This document shows, in pieces, positions 1 to 7,592 of a stretch of 64,000 nt of DNA (position 1 is its first letter; the number at the start of each line of letters is the position of its first letter). The stretch covers positions 62,001-126,000 of the forward strand of contig NZ_BIML01000004.1 of NCBI RefSeq assembly GCF_004001065.1, given 5' to 3'. Position numbers and translations under genes: made by a program. The notes beneath the pieces were generated by a model that saw only the letters and a list, made by a program, of their open reading frames with translations, was not told where the DNA came from and did not search any database. The stretch comes from Paenibacillus xylaniclasticus (GTDB lineage: Bacteria > Bacillota > Bacilli > Paenibacillales > Paenibacillaceae).

Positions 1-55
1 CATCTCTGATGACGATGAGACAGCCTTTGTCGTTTATCGGCCGAAGCAGGAATAA
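1..55 (+). CDS. 3' end of an unidentified protein (partial)
   Basis: An open frame enters from the left edge and stops with TAA at 53-55. The visible tail is about 17 residues, acidic first (DDDE) and ending in VVYRPKQE. This is too little to identify the family. It lies on the same strand as the helicase that follows, about 70 bases upstream of its start. Confidence 0.45.
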   Translation, partial: ISDDDETAFVVYRPKQE

Positions 56-123
56 AAATCCTCTCTCCTTCGAACAATAATGGGGTATGTGTACGAAAGA
101 TGTGAGTGGGAGGGAACGGGCAA

Positions 124-1818
124 GTGCAGTCGAATGGGAAGCCGATAATCGTACTGTCGGATATGACGCTGTTGTTTGATGAACGGATGCCAGGCAGCGA
201 AGAGGTGGGCATGCTGCTGGCCGGTTTCACAGAGCTGGTGAAAAATGCAGGGCCTATGCATACGTACCGGATAACGCCGCTCACGCTGTGGAATGCAGCC
301 TCATTAGGGATGACAAGTGGTCAAGTCATCGAAATTCTTACACGGTTAAGCAAATATGATCTTCCGAGAGGCTTGTCTACATCGCTCAAGCGGCTGATGG
401 ACCGATATGGCCGACTGCGGCTCGACCGGTCTGGTGAGACTGGCGTGAAGCATCTCTCATTATCCGGAGATGAAGAGATTATGCGGGAGCTGGATTCCGA
501 GCAGTCGCTGCAAGCGCTGTTAGGTTATCGGCTCGGCAATACGCAATTCCAGCTTAGCCCTGATCGAAGAGGAGCTGTAAAGCAGGAGCTGCTGCGTCTA
601 GGTTATCCCGTAATCGATGCAGCCGGTTATCGGGCTGGCGAATCGCTGAAGCTTGAGCTGCGCAGGCAAACGCTGAGGGGGTCTCTATTTTCCCTTAGAG
701 ATTATCAGAAGCAGGCAGTTGATCGGTTTGTTCAAGGGCAATCGCAGACTGCAGGCAGTGGAGTGATCGTTCTCCCGTGTGGTGCGGGCAAGACGTTGGT
801 TGGCATCGGAGTGCTGGCGGCGCTCCAATGCGCAACGCTCATTCTAACCTCCAGTTTAACGTCTGTGCAGCAGTGGCAGTCGGAATTGCTTGATAAGACG
901 ACGCTGGACAGGGAATCGATCGGTCAGTACTCCTCATTAGAAAAGCAAGTTAAGCCGGTTACCATTGCTACCTATAACATGCTGGCAACTAGCGGCGGTG
1001 AGGATCGGGATTACCGACATATGCGGCTGTTTGGAGAACGGGACTGGGGGCTTATTATTTACGACGAGGTGCATATGCTTCCAGCCCCTGTCTTTCGAAT
1101 GACAGCGGATTTACAAGCGACCAGAAGGCTCGGACTAACGGCGACCCTTATTCGTGAGGATGGTCGAGAAAGAGATGTTTTTTCATTAATCGGTCCAAAG
1201 CTGTATGAGTTGCCTTGGAAGCAGCTGGAGCAGCAAAGTCAAATTGCAGAGCTTCGATGCGAGGAAGTGCGGGTGCCGCTGCCTTCCGAGACAGAACATG
1301 ATTACTTGGTAAGCGATGTGCGGAAGAGAGTGAGGCTTGCGGCGGAAAATCCGAACAAAATGACGGTTGTCAGGCAGCTGCTTGACCGGCACAAGGATAA
1401 GCCCGCGCTTATAATCGGCTCCTATATCAGGCAGCTGAAGGCGCTCGCTTCTGAGATTGGAGCTCCGTTGTTAACTGGAGAGGTGCCGCATGAAGAAAGA
1501 GCAAAGCTGTATGAGGCGTTTAGGCGAGGGGAGGAGCGGGTACTCGTCGTTTCGAAAATTGCTAACTTTGCCGTGGATCTTCCGGACGCTGCCGTTGCTG
1601 TTCAAGTATCGGGCAGCTTTGGCTCACGTCAGGAGGAAGCGCAGAGGATCGGGAGGCTGCTGCGTCCGAAGCAGGAGCATAACAGCGCCGTGTTTTATAC
1701 GGTCGTATCCGATGGAACAATGGAGGTCGATTATGCCATGAAGCGGCAGCGATTTATGACGGAGCAAGGATATCGTTATGGTTTGACGACCATCAACGTT
1801 CAGGGAGGCAAGCGGTGA
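124..1818 (+). CDS. XPB/Rad25-like superfamily 2 DNA helicase
   Basis: An ATP-dependent DNA helicase of about 564 residues resembling the bacterial XPB (ERCC3) branch of superfamily 2, whose relatives act in DNA repair or remodelling. Visible motifs are Walker A PCGAGKT at about 218-224, the DEVH box at about 314-317, TATLIRED at about 339-346 with the RED signature typical of XPB, and motif VI QRIGRLLRP at about 507-515. The first 200 residues are the lineage-specific front part. An in-frame GTG also occurs at 106, but the purine-rich GGGAGGGA lies about 8 bases before the GTG at 124, so 124 is preferred. The stop overlaps the start of the next gene (ATGA), so the two are probably translationally coupled. 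Its exact cellular role is not known from the sequence. Confidence 0.85.
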   Translation: MQSNGKPIIVLSDMTLLFDERMPGSEEVGMLLAGFTELVKNAGPMHTYRITPLTLWNAASLGMTSGQVIEILTRLSKYDLPRGLSTSLKRLMDRYGRLRLDRSGETGVKHLSLSGDEEIMRELDSEQSLQALLGYRLGNTQFQLSPDRRGAVKQELLRLGYPVIDAAGYRAGESLKLELRRQTLRGSLFSLRDYQKQAVDRFVQGQSQTAGSGVIVLPCGAGKTLVGIGVLAALQCATLILTSSLTSVQQWQSELLDKTTLDRESIGQYSSLEKQVKPVTIATYNMLATSGGEDRDYRHMRLFGERDWGLIIYDEVHMLPAPVFRMTADLQATRRLGLTATLIREDGRERDVFSLIGPKLYELPWKQLEQQSQIAELRCEEVRVPLPSETEHDYLVSDVRKRVRLAAENPNKMTVVRQLLDRHKDKPALIIGSYIRQLKALASEIGAPLLTGEVPHEERAKLYEAFRRGEERVLVVSKIANFAVDLPDAAVAVQVSGSFGSRQEEAQRIGRLLRPKQEHNSAVFYTVVSDGTMEVDYAMKRQRFMTEQGYRYGLTTINVQGGKR

Positions 1819-3863
1819 TGAGGCTGCGCGAGGTGTTAGATCGACTTCCATCAGGAATGGCTGAACGGCTGCAATCCACTGTTGTATGGAAACCGTCTGC
1901 TGAGGCTTGGCCGCAGGCAGCTCTTCAGCCGGCCGAGCTTGCTTTAACGATGAGTCGTATATCGCAATGGGGACGGAAATTGCTTAAACATTGGATTCGC
2001 GTAATCGGGCCGCTTCCGATTCAGGAAGAAGCTCTAATTGCTCGAAGCATAGAGGAGGTCGGGCTTGCCGGAGCGGAAATGAGAGCCGCTGTTCAAGAGC
2101 TGTGCGCCTGCGGAATTGTTTTTGCAGTCCGCAAATGCTGGGGAGAGCGGATATTATTCATGCCGGAAGATTGCTATCTGGCATGGCGGCTGTCGATTGA
2201 CGAAGGAGATTTATGGGCAGAGTTGACTCGTACATTAACTGGACCGATAACCAGAAATTCAATAGTGAAAGGGCAAGTATCCGTTGGTATAGAAGAATCA
2301 GCATCCGTAATTCACCAGCCAAATACCGTAACAGTCGTGCCGCTCGCTAGACGGCTGACGAGGGCTTTAGCTGCATTGGATCGGCTAGGACTCACTCTTA
2401 CCGCCAAAGGGTGGTTTCCGAAGAAGACTGTCGATACCGTTACGCGCTTAGTCGCCTTACCGACTTCAGGACTGGTAGCCCGGCTTCGCCCCGTTCATGA
2501 GCATATTTATCCTGTTCCGTTCGCAATGGCGCTTGATATCGCATTCAAGCTGGGACTTCTACACATTCAAGATGGAATCTATAACTGGTCGGTATCGGCA
2601 AGAAACGATTGGCTAAGCGGTGACGAGCGCGTACGTGAGGCCGAGCTGGTACAGCTAGTGACAATGCTGTACGGCTGCCGTAGCTCACAGGAGGCTTTCT
2701 TCGCAGCAGGCTTGCTGAAGCTTGACCCGAACTGTACCTACCGGGCTCAGGCTGAATCGGAGCCACATCTATTGCTATTGGATTGGATCGCTTTTTTGCA
2801 AGCTTGCGGTTGGGTACACTATGACGATTGTATGGATGGGGGCTTCACGTTCCGTTGGTTGATCGATCCGCTGGCCGACAGATCGGCGAACAGTAAAGGA
2901 CTCGATGCAGTTGAATCGGTCATCGTCCTTCCTGACGGCGATTTAATCGTGCCGCCTTATGCGGGCCTAGATGTGCGTTGGAAGCTTGAGCAGATCGCAC
3001 AGTTGGTTCGGGAGGATGTAGTTGCGATATACCGGATCACGTCAGAATCAGTCGCGTCCGCGGTTCAGCATGGTATCGATTCAGAAGAGCTTCTAAGGAG
3101 TGTTCAAGCAGCGGCTGGCGGTGTGGAGCTGCCGATTGAATTGGTTCATGCCATAAAGCATTGGGCTGCTGGCGCCTGTCGGACTTCAATAGATGAGGTC
3201 ACTCTGCTTCGCTGTGACAGTAAGGAAATTGCAGATGCCATTGCGGTTCGCTCGGAGCTGCAAGAATGGCTCGTTGAACGGCTCGGCGATCATACATTTC
3301 TCGTTCGTTCCGAAGGAGCATCAAGGCTGTGCAAGGAGCTTGAACGTGCGGGATGGCCGCCCCTGCAGCATGGACGAGGCAGCTGGTACAAATCAGAGGA
3401 GAACACAGCGGCTGAATCTGTTATATCCGGGAAAAAACGCATTGCTGCACAGCGATTTCAGCCGGGGCAGCTGCCTTCATCCTTTATTTACAATGAGCAG
3501 GCCTTGGACCGTTTGGAGCTGCTGCCGCCGGTAATGGACAGCGAGGATGTGGCGGGCGATAATATTCCGTCCGGATGGCCTGCAGCATGGACGAGGCAGC
3601 TTCGCAGCTATCACCCTTCCATCCGCAAACAAATGATCGAAGAGGCATTAGCTTGGGGAGTGCCGGTGCAGCTTATTACTGGAGGTCAGTCGATCGAGCT
3701 GATCCCGCAGCGGCTTAATGAGGGGACGAAGTCATGGCAGGTATCCGGCTACATCCGCCGGGAGAATGCGAATGCAATTGAGCCAGTGTGTCTTACGCCG
3801 GAAATGTGGGAGGAGATGCGTATTGTGATTCCTTCGCCTACGCCTTATGATCGCGGCTTGTGA
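1818..3863 (+). CDS. Helicase-associated protein, likely partner of the XPB-like helicase
   Basis: A protein of about 681 residues with no nucleotide-binding motif. Residues about 365-440 (VLPDGDLIVPPYAGLDVRWK, then YRITSESVASAVQHGIDSEE) resemble the helicase-associated domain known as the XPB/Ssl2-like N-terminal domain (PF13625), which in actinobacteria is encoded beside an XPB gene. The flanking parts are helical, leucine-rich and unassigned. Its ATG shares bases with the helicase stop and sits behind CAGGGAGGC, which may serve as ribosome binding site. The likely job is to bind DNA or regulate the helicase as a separate subunit. That role is inferred from linkage and the domain. Confidence 0.75.
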   Translation: MRLREVLDRLPSGMAERLQSTVVWKPSAEAWPQAALQPAELALTMSRISQWGRKLLKHWIRVIGPLPIQEEALIARSIEEVGLAGAEMRAAVQELCACGIVFAVRKCWGERILFMPEDCYLAWRLSIDEGDLWAELTRTLTGPITRNSIVKGQVSVGIEESASVIHQPNTVTVVPLARRLTRALAALDRLGLTLTAKGWFPKKTVDTVTRLVALPTSGLVARLRPVHEHIYPVPFAMALDIAFKLGLLHIQDGIYNWSVSARNDWLSGDERVREAELVQLVTMLYGCRSSQEAFFAAGLLKLDPNCTYRAQAESEPHLLLLDWIAFLQACGWVHYDDCMDGGFTFRWLIDPLADRSANSKGLDAVESVIVLPDGDLIVPPYAGLDVRWKLEQIAQLVREDVVAIYRITSESVASAVQHGIDSEELLRSVQAAAGGVELPIELVHAIKHWAAGACRTSIDEVTLLRCDSKEIADAIAVRSELQEWLVERLGDHTFLVRSEGASRLCKELERAGWPPLQHGRGSWYKSEENTAAESVISGKKRIAAQRFQPGQLPSSFIYNEQALDRLELLPPVMDSEDVAGDNIPSGWPAAWTRQLRSYHPSIRKQMIEEALAWGVPVQLITGGQSIELIPQRLNEGTKSWQVSGYIRRENANAIEPVCLTPEMWEEMRIVIPSPTPYDRGL

Positions 3864-3944
3864 AGCCGGCTCTATCGAAATGTTAGCTAAGATGGTATAG
3901 TAAAGAAGAAACGAACTATATTTAGTAAGGAAGATGGTGAACGG

Positions 3945-4448
3945 ATGCCGCAAGTAGAAGAACAGCTCGAGCTGGGCGATGTCATTTCGGACGATTACGT
4001 CGATATTATGGGTGAGCTGGATACGACGGAATTGATGGTGAAAGCATACGAGCTCGGAGAATTAATTAATCATTCGGCTGAAGTCGCCGATTATTTATAT
4101 TGGAAGTCGGTTGTGGACTCTGATGCGGATGTACAGGCTGTAGTGAAGCAATTCGCGAAAGCAAGGGAGCAATTTCAGGAATGTGAGCGTTTCGGTCGGT
4201 TTCATCCCGATTACAATGCTGCGAAGGACCGAATGAAGGAAGTACAGGCGCAGCTCGATACGTTCGAAAGCGTGAAGAGATTCAAAGCAGCGGAGCAGGT
4301 GGTAGACTCGCTGCTGTACGATGTTTCCCGTCTGATTGCCGATGCGGTATCGGAGACGGTAAAAGTGCCGGGCAACGATCCGAATCCTAAAGGAGGGGGT
4401 TGCGGCGGCGGCGGATCATGCGGCTGCGGAAGCGGTGGCTGCGGTTAA
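3945..4448 (+). CDS. ylbF: YlbF/YmcA family protein with a Gly/Cys-rich tail
   Basis: A helical protein of 167 residues of the YlbF/YmcA family. In B. subtilis YlbF works with YmcA and YaaT in a complex that influences RNase Y-dependent mRNA maturation, competence and sporulation. Residues 20-140 carry the family helices (AYELGELINHS, then KAREQFQECERFGRFHPDY). The last 20 residues are an unusual run of glycines with four or more cysteines (CGGGGSCGCGSGGCG), possibly a metal or Fe-S ligand, since the B. subtilis complex is known to carry Fe-S clusters. ylbG follows about 40 bases later, as in Bacillus, which supports the call. Confidence 0.85.
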   Translation: MPQVEEQLELGDVISDDYVDIMGELDTTELMVKAYELGELINHSAEVADYLYWKSVVDSDADVQAVVKQFAKAREQFQECERFGRFHPDYNAAKDRMKEVQAQLDTFESVKRFKAAEQVVDSLLYDVSRLIADAVSETVKVPGNDPNPKGGGCGGGGSCGCGSGGCG

Positions 4449-4490
4449 GAGTACGGCAAGTTTGTCATGTGAAGGGGAGTGAAGGTCGTC

Positions 4491-4754
4491 ATGTTGTCGG
4501 AGCGTACTGGCTTTATCGTTTGGGTATCGGATTTGAGGGCGGCTCGAGCTTTAGATAAATACGGAACGGTTCATTACATGTCTCGGAGGATGCATTACGT
4601 TGTATTTTATGTCGATGCTGACCGTGCTGAAGATACGTCACGGAATGTTGCGAGGCTGCCATTCGTACGAAAGATCGAACGTTCTTACCGTAACGAATTA
4701 AAGACGGAATACACGAAAAATGTACCAGACAAAACACGATTTTACAGTTTATAA
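4491..4754 (+). CDS. ylbG: YlbG family protein (DUF2129)
   Basis: A small protein of 87 residues of the YlbG family, whose function is unknown. The conserved front (TGFIVWVSDLRAARALDKYG) and middle (VHYMSRRMHYVVFYVD) are clear, followed by FVRKIERSYR. The ATG at 4491, with AAGG five bases upstream, gives a length close to the family's. A GTG at 4479 would add four residues and cannot be excluded. It follows ylbF as in other Bacilli and is followed by a strong terminator. Confidence 0.85.
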   Translation: MLSERTGFIVWVSDLRAARALDKYGTVHYMSRRMHYVVFYVDADRAEDTSRNVARLPFVRKIERSYRNELKTEYTKNVPDKTRFYSL

Positions 4755-4770
4755 TGCCTAACCCAACAGA

Positions 4771-4817
4771 TTGCCTATGTCCTTTGCTTCATATGGGGGG
4801 CATGGGCAATTTTTTTC
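4771..4817 (+). terminator. Rho-independent terminator after ylbG
   Basis: A stem pairs TTGCCTATG with CATGGGCAA and is followed by a run of seven T residues. It ends the ylbF-ylbG transcript. Confidence 0.8.
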
Positions 4818-4837
4818 TAAAGTTATGCTAAAGAAGC

Positions 4838-4867
4838 TTGAATGGAACGCTTAATATTTCATATAAT
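4838..4867 (+). promoter_or_regulatory. Sigma-A-type promoter upstream of the 145-residue protein gene
   Basis: TTGAAT at 4838-4843 and TATAAT at 4862-4867 are separated by 18 bases. The promoter lies between the ylbG terminator and the next gene, leaving an untranslated leader of about 120 bases. Confidence 0.65.
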
Positions 4868-4995
4868 GGGAATACAATAAATAACATTAATGGCGAGTCA
4901 CAAAATTTTGGTTGAATTATCGAATTGGAATGGTAGAATGGAAGCAAGCATAATATAGTATCAAAGACCTGCTTCCCGGGGAGGGGTGAGTCGGG

Positions 4996-5433
4996 ATGAG
5001 AGACAAGTTGACCGAGAGATGGAGTACTTATGAGCCTTTTCACATCGTATTGGCTGATAAGAAAGTCGCAGATATCGTCATAACGAACCACGCTAAGAGC
5101 AGATGGGCAGATCGCGTGGAAAGCGAAAAGACCGGCTTTGCCGATATTGCAGAGTATATGTGGCAATGTCTTAAGCAGGGACGCATCGCCTCTTATTACC
5201 GCAATGAGCAGGATGTTTACTTAATTGACGACGATCTCGTATTCGTTGCGGAGTTCGCTGAGCTGGAGAACGAACGAGATTTAATCGGTAATCCGCTGCA
5301 CAAGATGATCGTTGTAACCTTTCTTGGACGAATGTCCGAAACGATCGAGCTGCGTGATCTGAAGTCATATTATTCGTGGCTAAGGCATTCTAGGCGGATG
5401 ACGTTAATTAAGAACAGTAGGAAGAGAAAATAA
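4996..5433 (+). CDS. Conserved-looking hypothetical protein, 145 residues
   Basis: I do not recognise this protein. It is soluble, mixed alpha/beta, with a charged centre (YLIDDDLVFVAEFAELENER) and a very basic C-terminus ending in KNSRKRK. The segment TNHAKSRWADRV followed by LKQGRIASYYRN gives the impression of a small nucleic-acid-binding or toxin-like fold, but no motif decides this. The ATG at 4996 follows GGGGAGGGGTGAG, a strong ribosome binding site. It has its own promoter (4838-4867) and terminator, so it is a single-gene transcript. Confidence 0.7.
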   Translation: MRDKLTERWSTYEPFHIVLADKKVADIVITNHAKSRWADRVESEKTGFADIAEYMWQCLKQGRIASYYRNEQDVYLIDDDLVFVAEFAELENERDLIGNPLHKMIVVTFLGRMSETIELRDLKSYYSWLRHSRRMTLIKNSRKRK

Positions 5434-5450
5434 TATACGTTTGATAAATA

Positions 5451-5474
5451 AGCGCCGGTTGGCGCTTTTTTTTT
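5451..5474 (+). terminator. Rho-independent terminator
   Basis: A short perfect stem AGCGCC/GGCGCT with a four-base loop is followed by nine T residues. It ends the transcript of the 145-residue protein. Confidence 0.85.
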
Positions 5475-5477
5475 GTT

Positions 5478-5526
5478 ATTGTATACAGCATATTGTATAC
5501 GTCTTCATAGATGATTGCGGTATAAT
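5478..5526 (+). promoter_or_regulatory. Direct repeat and -10 box upstream of the LysR gene
   Basis: ATTGTATAC occurs twice, at 5478-5486 and 5492-5500, with a 14-base period; each copy contains the palindrome GTATAC. A good -10 hexamer TATAAT lies at 5521-5526 but no good -35 is visible. This looks like a regulator binding site next to a promoter, possibly for autoregulation by the LysR protein. No binding data are available. Confidence 0.5.
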
Positions 5527-5571
5527 GATTGGAAAGATGTGATTTAATGACAAAGGCAGGAACGATATACG

Positions 5572-6483
5572 ATGGCGCTTAACTTTCATCAGCTGCACAT
5601 TTTTTATACTGTTGCGGAAAGAGGAAGCTTCTCAGGCGCGGCGCAAGCGCTGCATATGACACAGCCGGCTGTCACGATGCAGGTTCAGTCGCTGGAGGAT
5701 TATTTTGGTACGAAGCTGCTGCAGAGATCGACCAAGCGGATTGAACTGACCGAAGCAGGCCGAGCTTTGCTGCCTTATGCACAGCGGAGCATGGAGCTCA
5801 TTCGTGAGACAGACGCGGCGATGTCCGCTTTCACAAGTAAGCTGAAGGGGAGGCTCCAGCTCGGTGCAAGCTTGACGATTGGAGAGTATATTTTGCCGCG
5901 GCTGCTTGGGCCATTTGGCCGTGAGTATCCGGACGTCTCGATCAGCATGAAGGTCATGAATACAGCGCAAATTATGGACGATATTTCGAATCATCAGCTG
6001 AATTTCGGATTGATCGAGGCTCCAGTTAATCATCCCGACATGCAAATGGATAAAGTAATGAGTGACGAGCTCGTGCTTATCGTTGCTCCGGATCATCCGC
6101 TGGCGAAGATGGACCACGTTACGCTTGCCGATGCGGTGAAGCATCGTTTCGTTGTGCGTGAACAAGGCTCCGGAACCCGTCTCGTTATGGAGGAGCAGCT
6201 TAAAAGTAAACAGATCGATCCGAGCTCGATTGATATTGTGATGGAGCTGGGGAGTACGGGAGCGGTCAAATCGGCCGTCGAAGCGGGCATTGGCATTTCA
6301 ATCGTATCGGCGTCTTCGGTCAAGCATGAGGTAGCGCTCGGACTTATTCGAGTCGTGTCGCTTGCTGATACCCGGTTCAAGCGGCATTTTTACTCCATAT
6401 ATTTGAAATCGGCTTTGCTGCCGATATCGGCTGTTACATTTCTAGCCTTTTTGAGAGAGAGGGATTTGCAGCAATGGTTATAA
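5572..6483 (+). CDS. LysR-family transcriptional regulator
   Basis: A LysR-type regulator of 303 residues, the usual family length. The N-terminal winged helix-turn-helix is at about 5-62 (FYTVAERGSFSGAAQALHMT, then QVQSLEDYFGTKLLQRS), and the effector-binding domain starts at about 90 (GASLTIGEYILPRLLGPF). It resembles the CysB/CysL-like subgroup that controls sulfur assimilation, which would fit the sulfonate operon about 1.1 kb downstream, but this assignment is tentative. The last 10 bases overlap the next gene, so the two are co-transcribed. A repeated ATTGTATAC in its upstream region may be its operator. Confidence 0.85.
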   Translation: MALNFHQLHIFYTVAERGSFSGAAQALHMTQPAVTMQVQSLEDYFGTKLLQRSTKRIELTEAGRALLPYAQRSMELIRETDAAMSAFTSKLKGRLQLGASLTIGEYILPRLLGPFGREYPDVSISMKVMNTAQIMDDISNHQLNFGLIEAPVNHPDMQMDKVMSDELVLIVAPDHPLAKMDHVTLADAVKHRFVVREQGSGTRLVMEEQLKSKQIDPSSIDIVMELGSTGAVKSAVEAGIGISIVSASSVKHEVALGLIRVVSLADTRFKRHFYSIYLKSALLPISAVTFLAFLRERDLQQWL

Positions 6484-7340
6484 AAAAACAAGCGGATCTG
6501 CATACCCATACATTGGCCTCTGACGGAACGAGCACGCCGTCCTCAGTCGTTCGGCTGGCGAAGGAAGCTGGACTTGCAGCAGTAGCTATTACCGATCACG
6601 ACACGATCGACGGATGGGAGGAGGCATTAGCGGAAGGAAAACGGCTCGGTATCGAAGTCGTCCCAGGTGTTGAGCTTAGTACAGTAATGAATGGTCGAGA
6701 CGTCCATATCCTCGGCTATTGGTGCGATGCCAATAATGTCATCTGGCAGCAGAGACTTCGTTCGCAGCAGGGCTATCGCGGTAAACGAAATATAATGATC
6801 ATAGAGAGGCTGCAGCAGCTCGGGATCGATGTGACGCTGGACGAAATTGTGGAGCTTGCGCGCAAAAATGGGAAGAAAGTGGAGGGGGCTGAGCAGATCG
6901 GACGTCCTCATCTGGCTGAAGCGCTCTTCGCTCGGGGCGTAGTCAAGGATATCCGCGAAGCGTTCGATCGGTATTTGGGCGAGAATGGAATCGCTTATTG
7001 CAATCCGCCTCGACCACTGCCATTCGAAGCAGTCGATTGGATTCGAGAGGCTGGCGGCGTGAGCGTTATTGCCCATCCAGGCTTGTATGGAGACGATGAA
7101 ATGGTTGAAGCGATTGTGACGCACGGGGTGCAAGGGATTGAAGCTTACCATTCTGACCATGATTCGGAGCAGGAGATGAAATATGCAGCGATGGCGGAGC
7201 GGTACGGACTGTTCGTGACCGGTGGCTCTGATTATCACGGTGAGAAGCGGGGAGTTATCTTTCACGGACCTGTAGGGAACCGAACTGTTGATGTGTCGGT
7301 GGTAGATAGGATGAAGCAGTTAGTAGCTAGTATGAAGTGA
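6474..7340 (+). CDS. PHP-domain metal-dependent phosphoesterase
   Basis: A protein of 288 residues of the PHP family, related to the TrpH/YciV (RNase AM-like) branch. Metal-ligand motifs are visible: DLHTHTLASDGT at about 7-18, AITDHDTIDG at about 37-46, GVELS at about 65-69, IAHPGLYG at about 196-203 and GGSDYHG at about 253-259. Members act as 5'-3' exoribonucleases or nucleotide phosphoesterases; which substrate applies here cannot be read. Its ATG lies inside the last codons of the LysR gene, pointing to coupled translation. Confidence 0.85.
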   Translation: MVIKKQADLHTHTLASDGTSTPSSVVRLAKEAGLAAVAITDHDTIDGWEEALAEGKRLGIEVVPGVELSTVMNGRDVHILGYWCDANNVIWQQRLRSQQGYRGKRNIMIIERLQQLGIDVTLDEIVELARKNGKKVEGAEQIGRPHLAEALFARGVVKDIREAFDRYLGENGIAYCNPPRPLPFEAVDWIREAGGVSVIAHPGLYGDDEMVEAIVTHGVQGIEAYHSDHDSEQEMKYAAMAERYGLFVTGGSDYHGEKRGVIFHGPVGNRTVDVSVVDRMKQLVASMK

Positions 7341-7354
7341 ATAGGTGAACGAAG

Positions 7355-7390
7355 ACAAGCAGCTGGCCAATGGCCAAGCTGCTTGTTTTT
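7355..7390 (+). terminator. Rho-independent terminator after the PHP gene
   Basis: ACAAGCAGCT pairs with AAGCTGCTTGT around a GGCC-containing loop and is followed by five T residues. Confidence 0.85.
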
Positions 7391-7450
7391 ACTTAAAAGC
7401 TTATAAATATAGACGTATTACTATTTTAAATTTTTTGTGGAAAATCATAG

Positions 7451-7523
7451 TTGACGAATAGGGATACTCCGTAGATAATGGAAAGGTAGTCAAATCTTAA
7501 ATTCCTATTGGATTACAAGGAAT
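7451..7523 (+). promoter_or_regulatory. ssu operon promoter and leader inverted repeat
   Basis: TTGACG at 7451-7456 and GATAAT at 7474-7479 are separated by exactly 17 bases. About 20 bases downstream an inverted repeat ATTCC-N13-GGAAT spans 7501-7523, within the expected start of the transcript. Its position suits a repressor operator, possibly for a sulfur-status regulator such as CymR; that identity is a guess. Confidence 0.6.
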
Positions 7524-7592
7524 AATGTCGATACTCTACAAAGAGCTTGGCATGAGAGAATGTATCCACACCGAAAAAGAGGGGTTATGTCA

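Noticed and set aside
6627-7265. 212-codon minus-strand frame
   Set aside because: It lies wholly opposite the PHP-domain gene, lacks a ribosome binding site, and its protein has no recognisable motif; the plus-strand gene explains the open frame.
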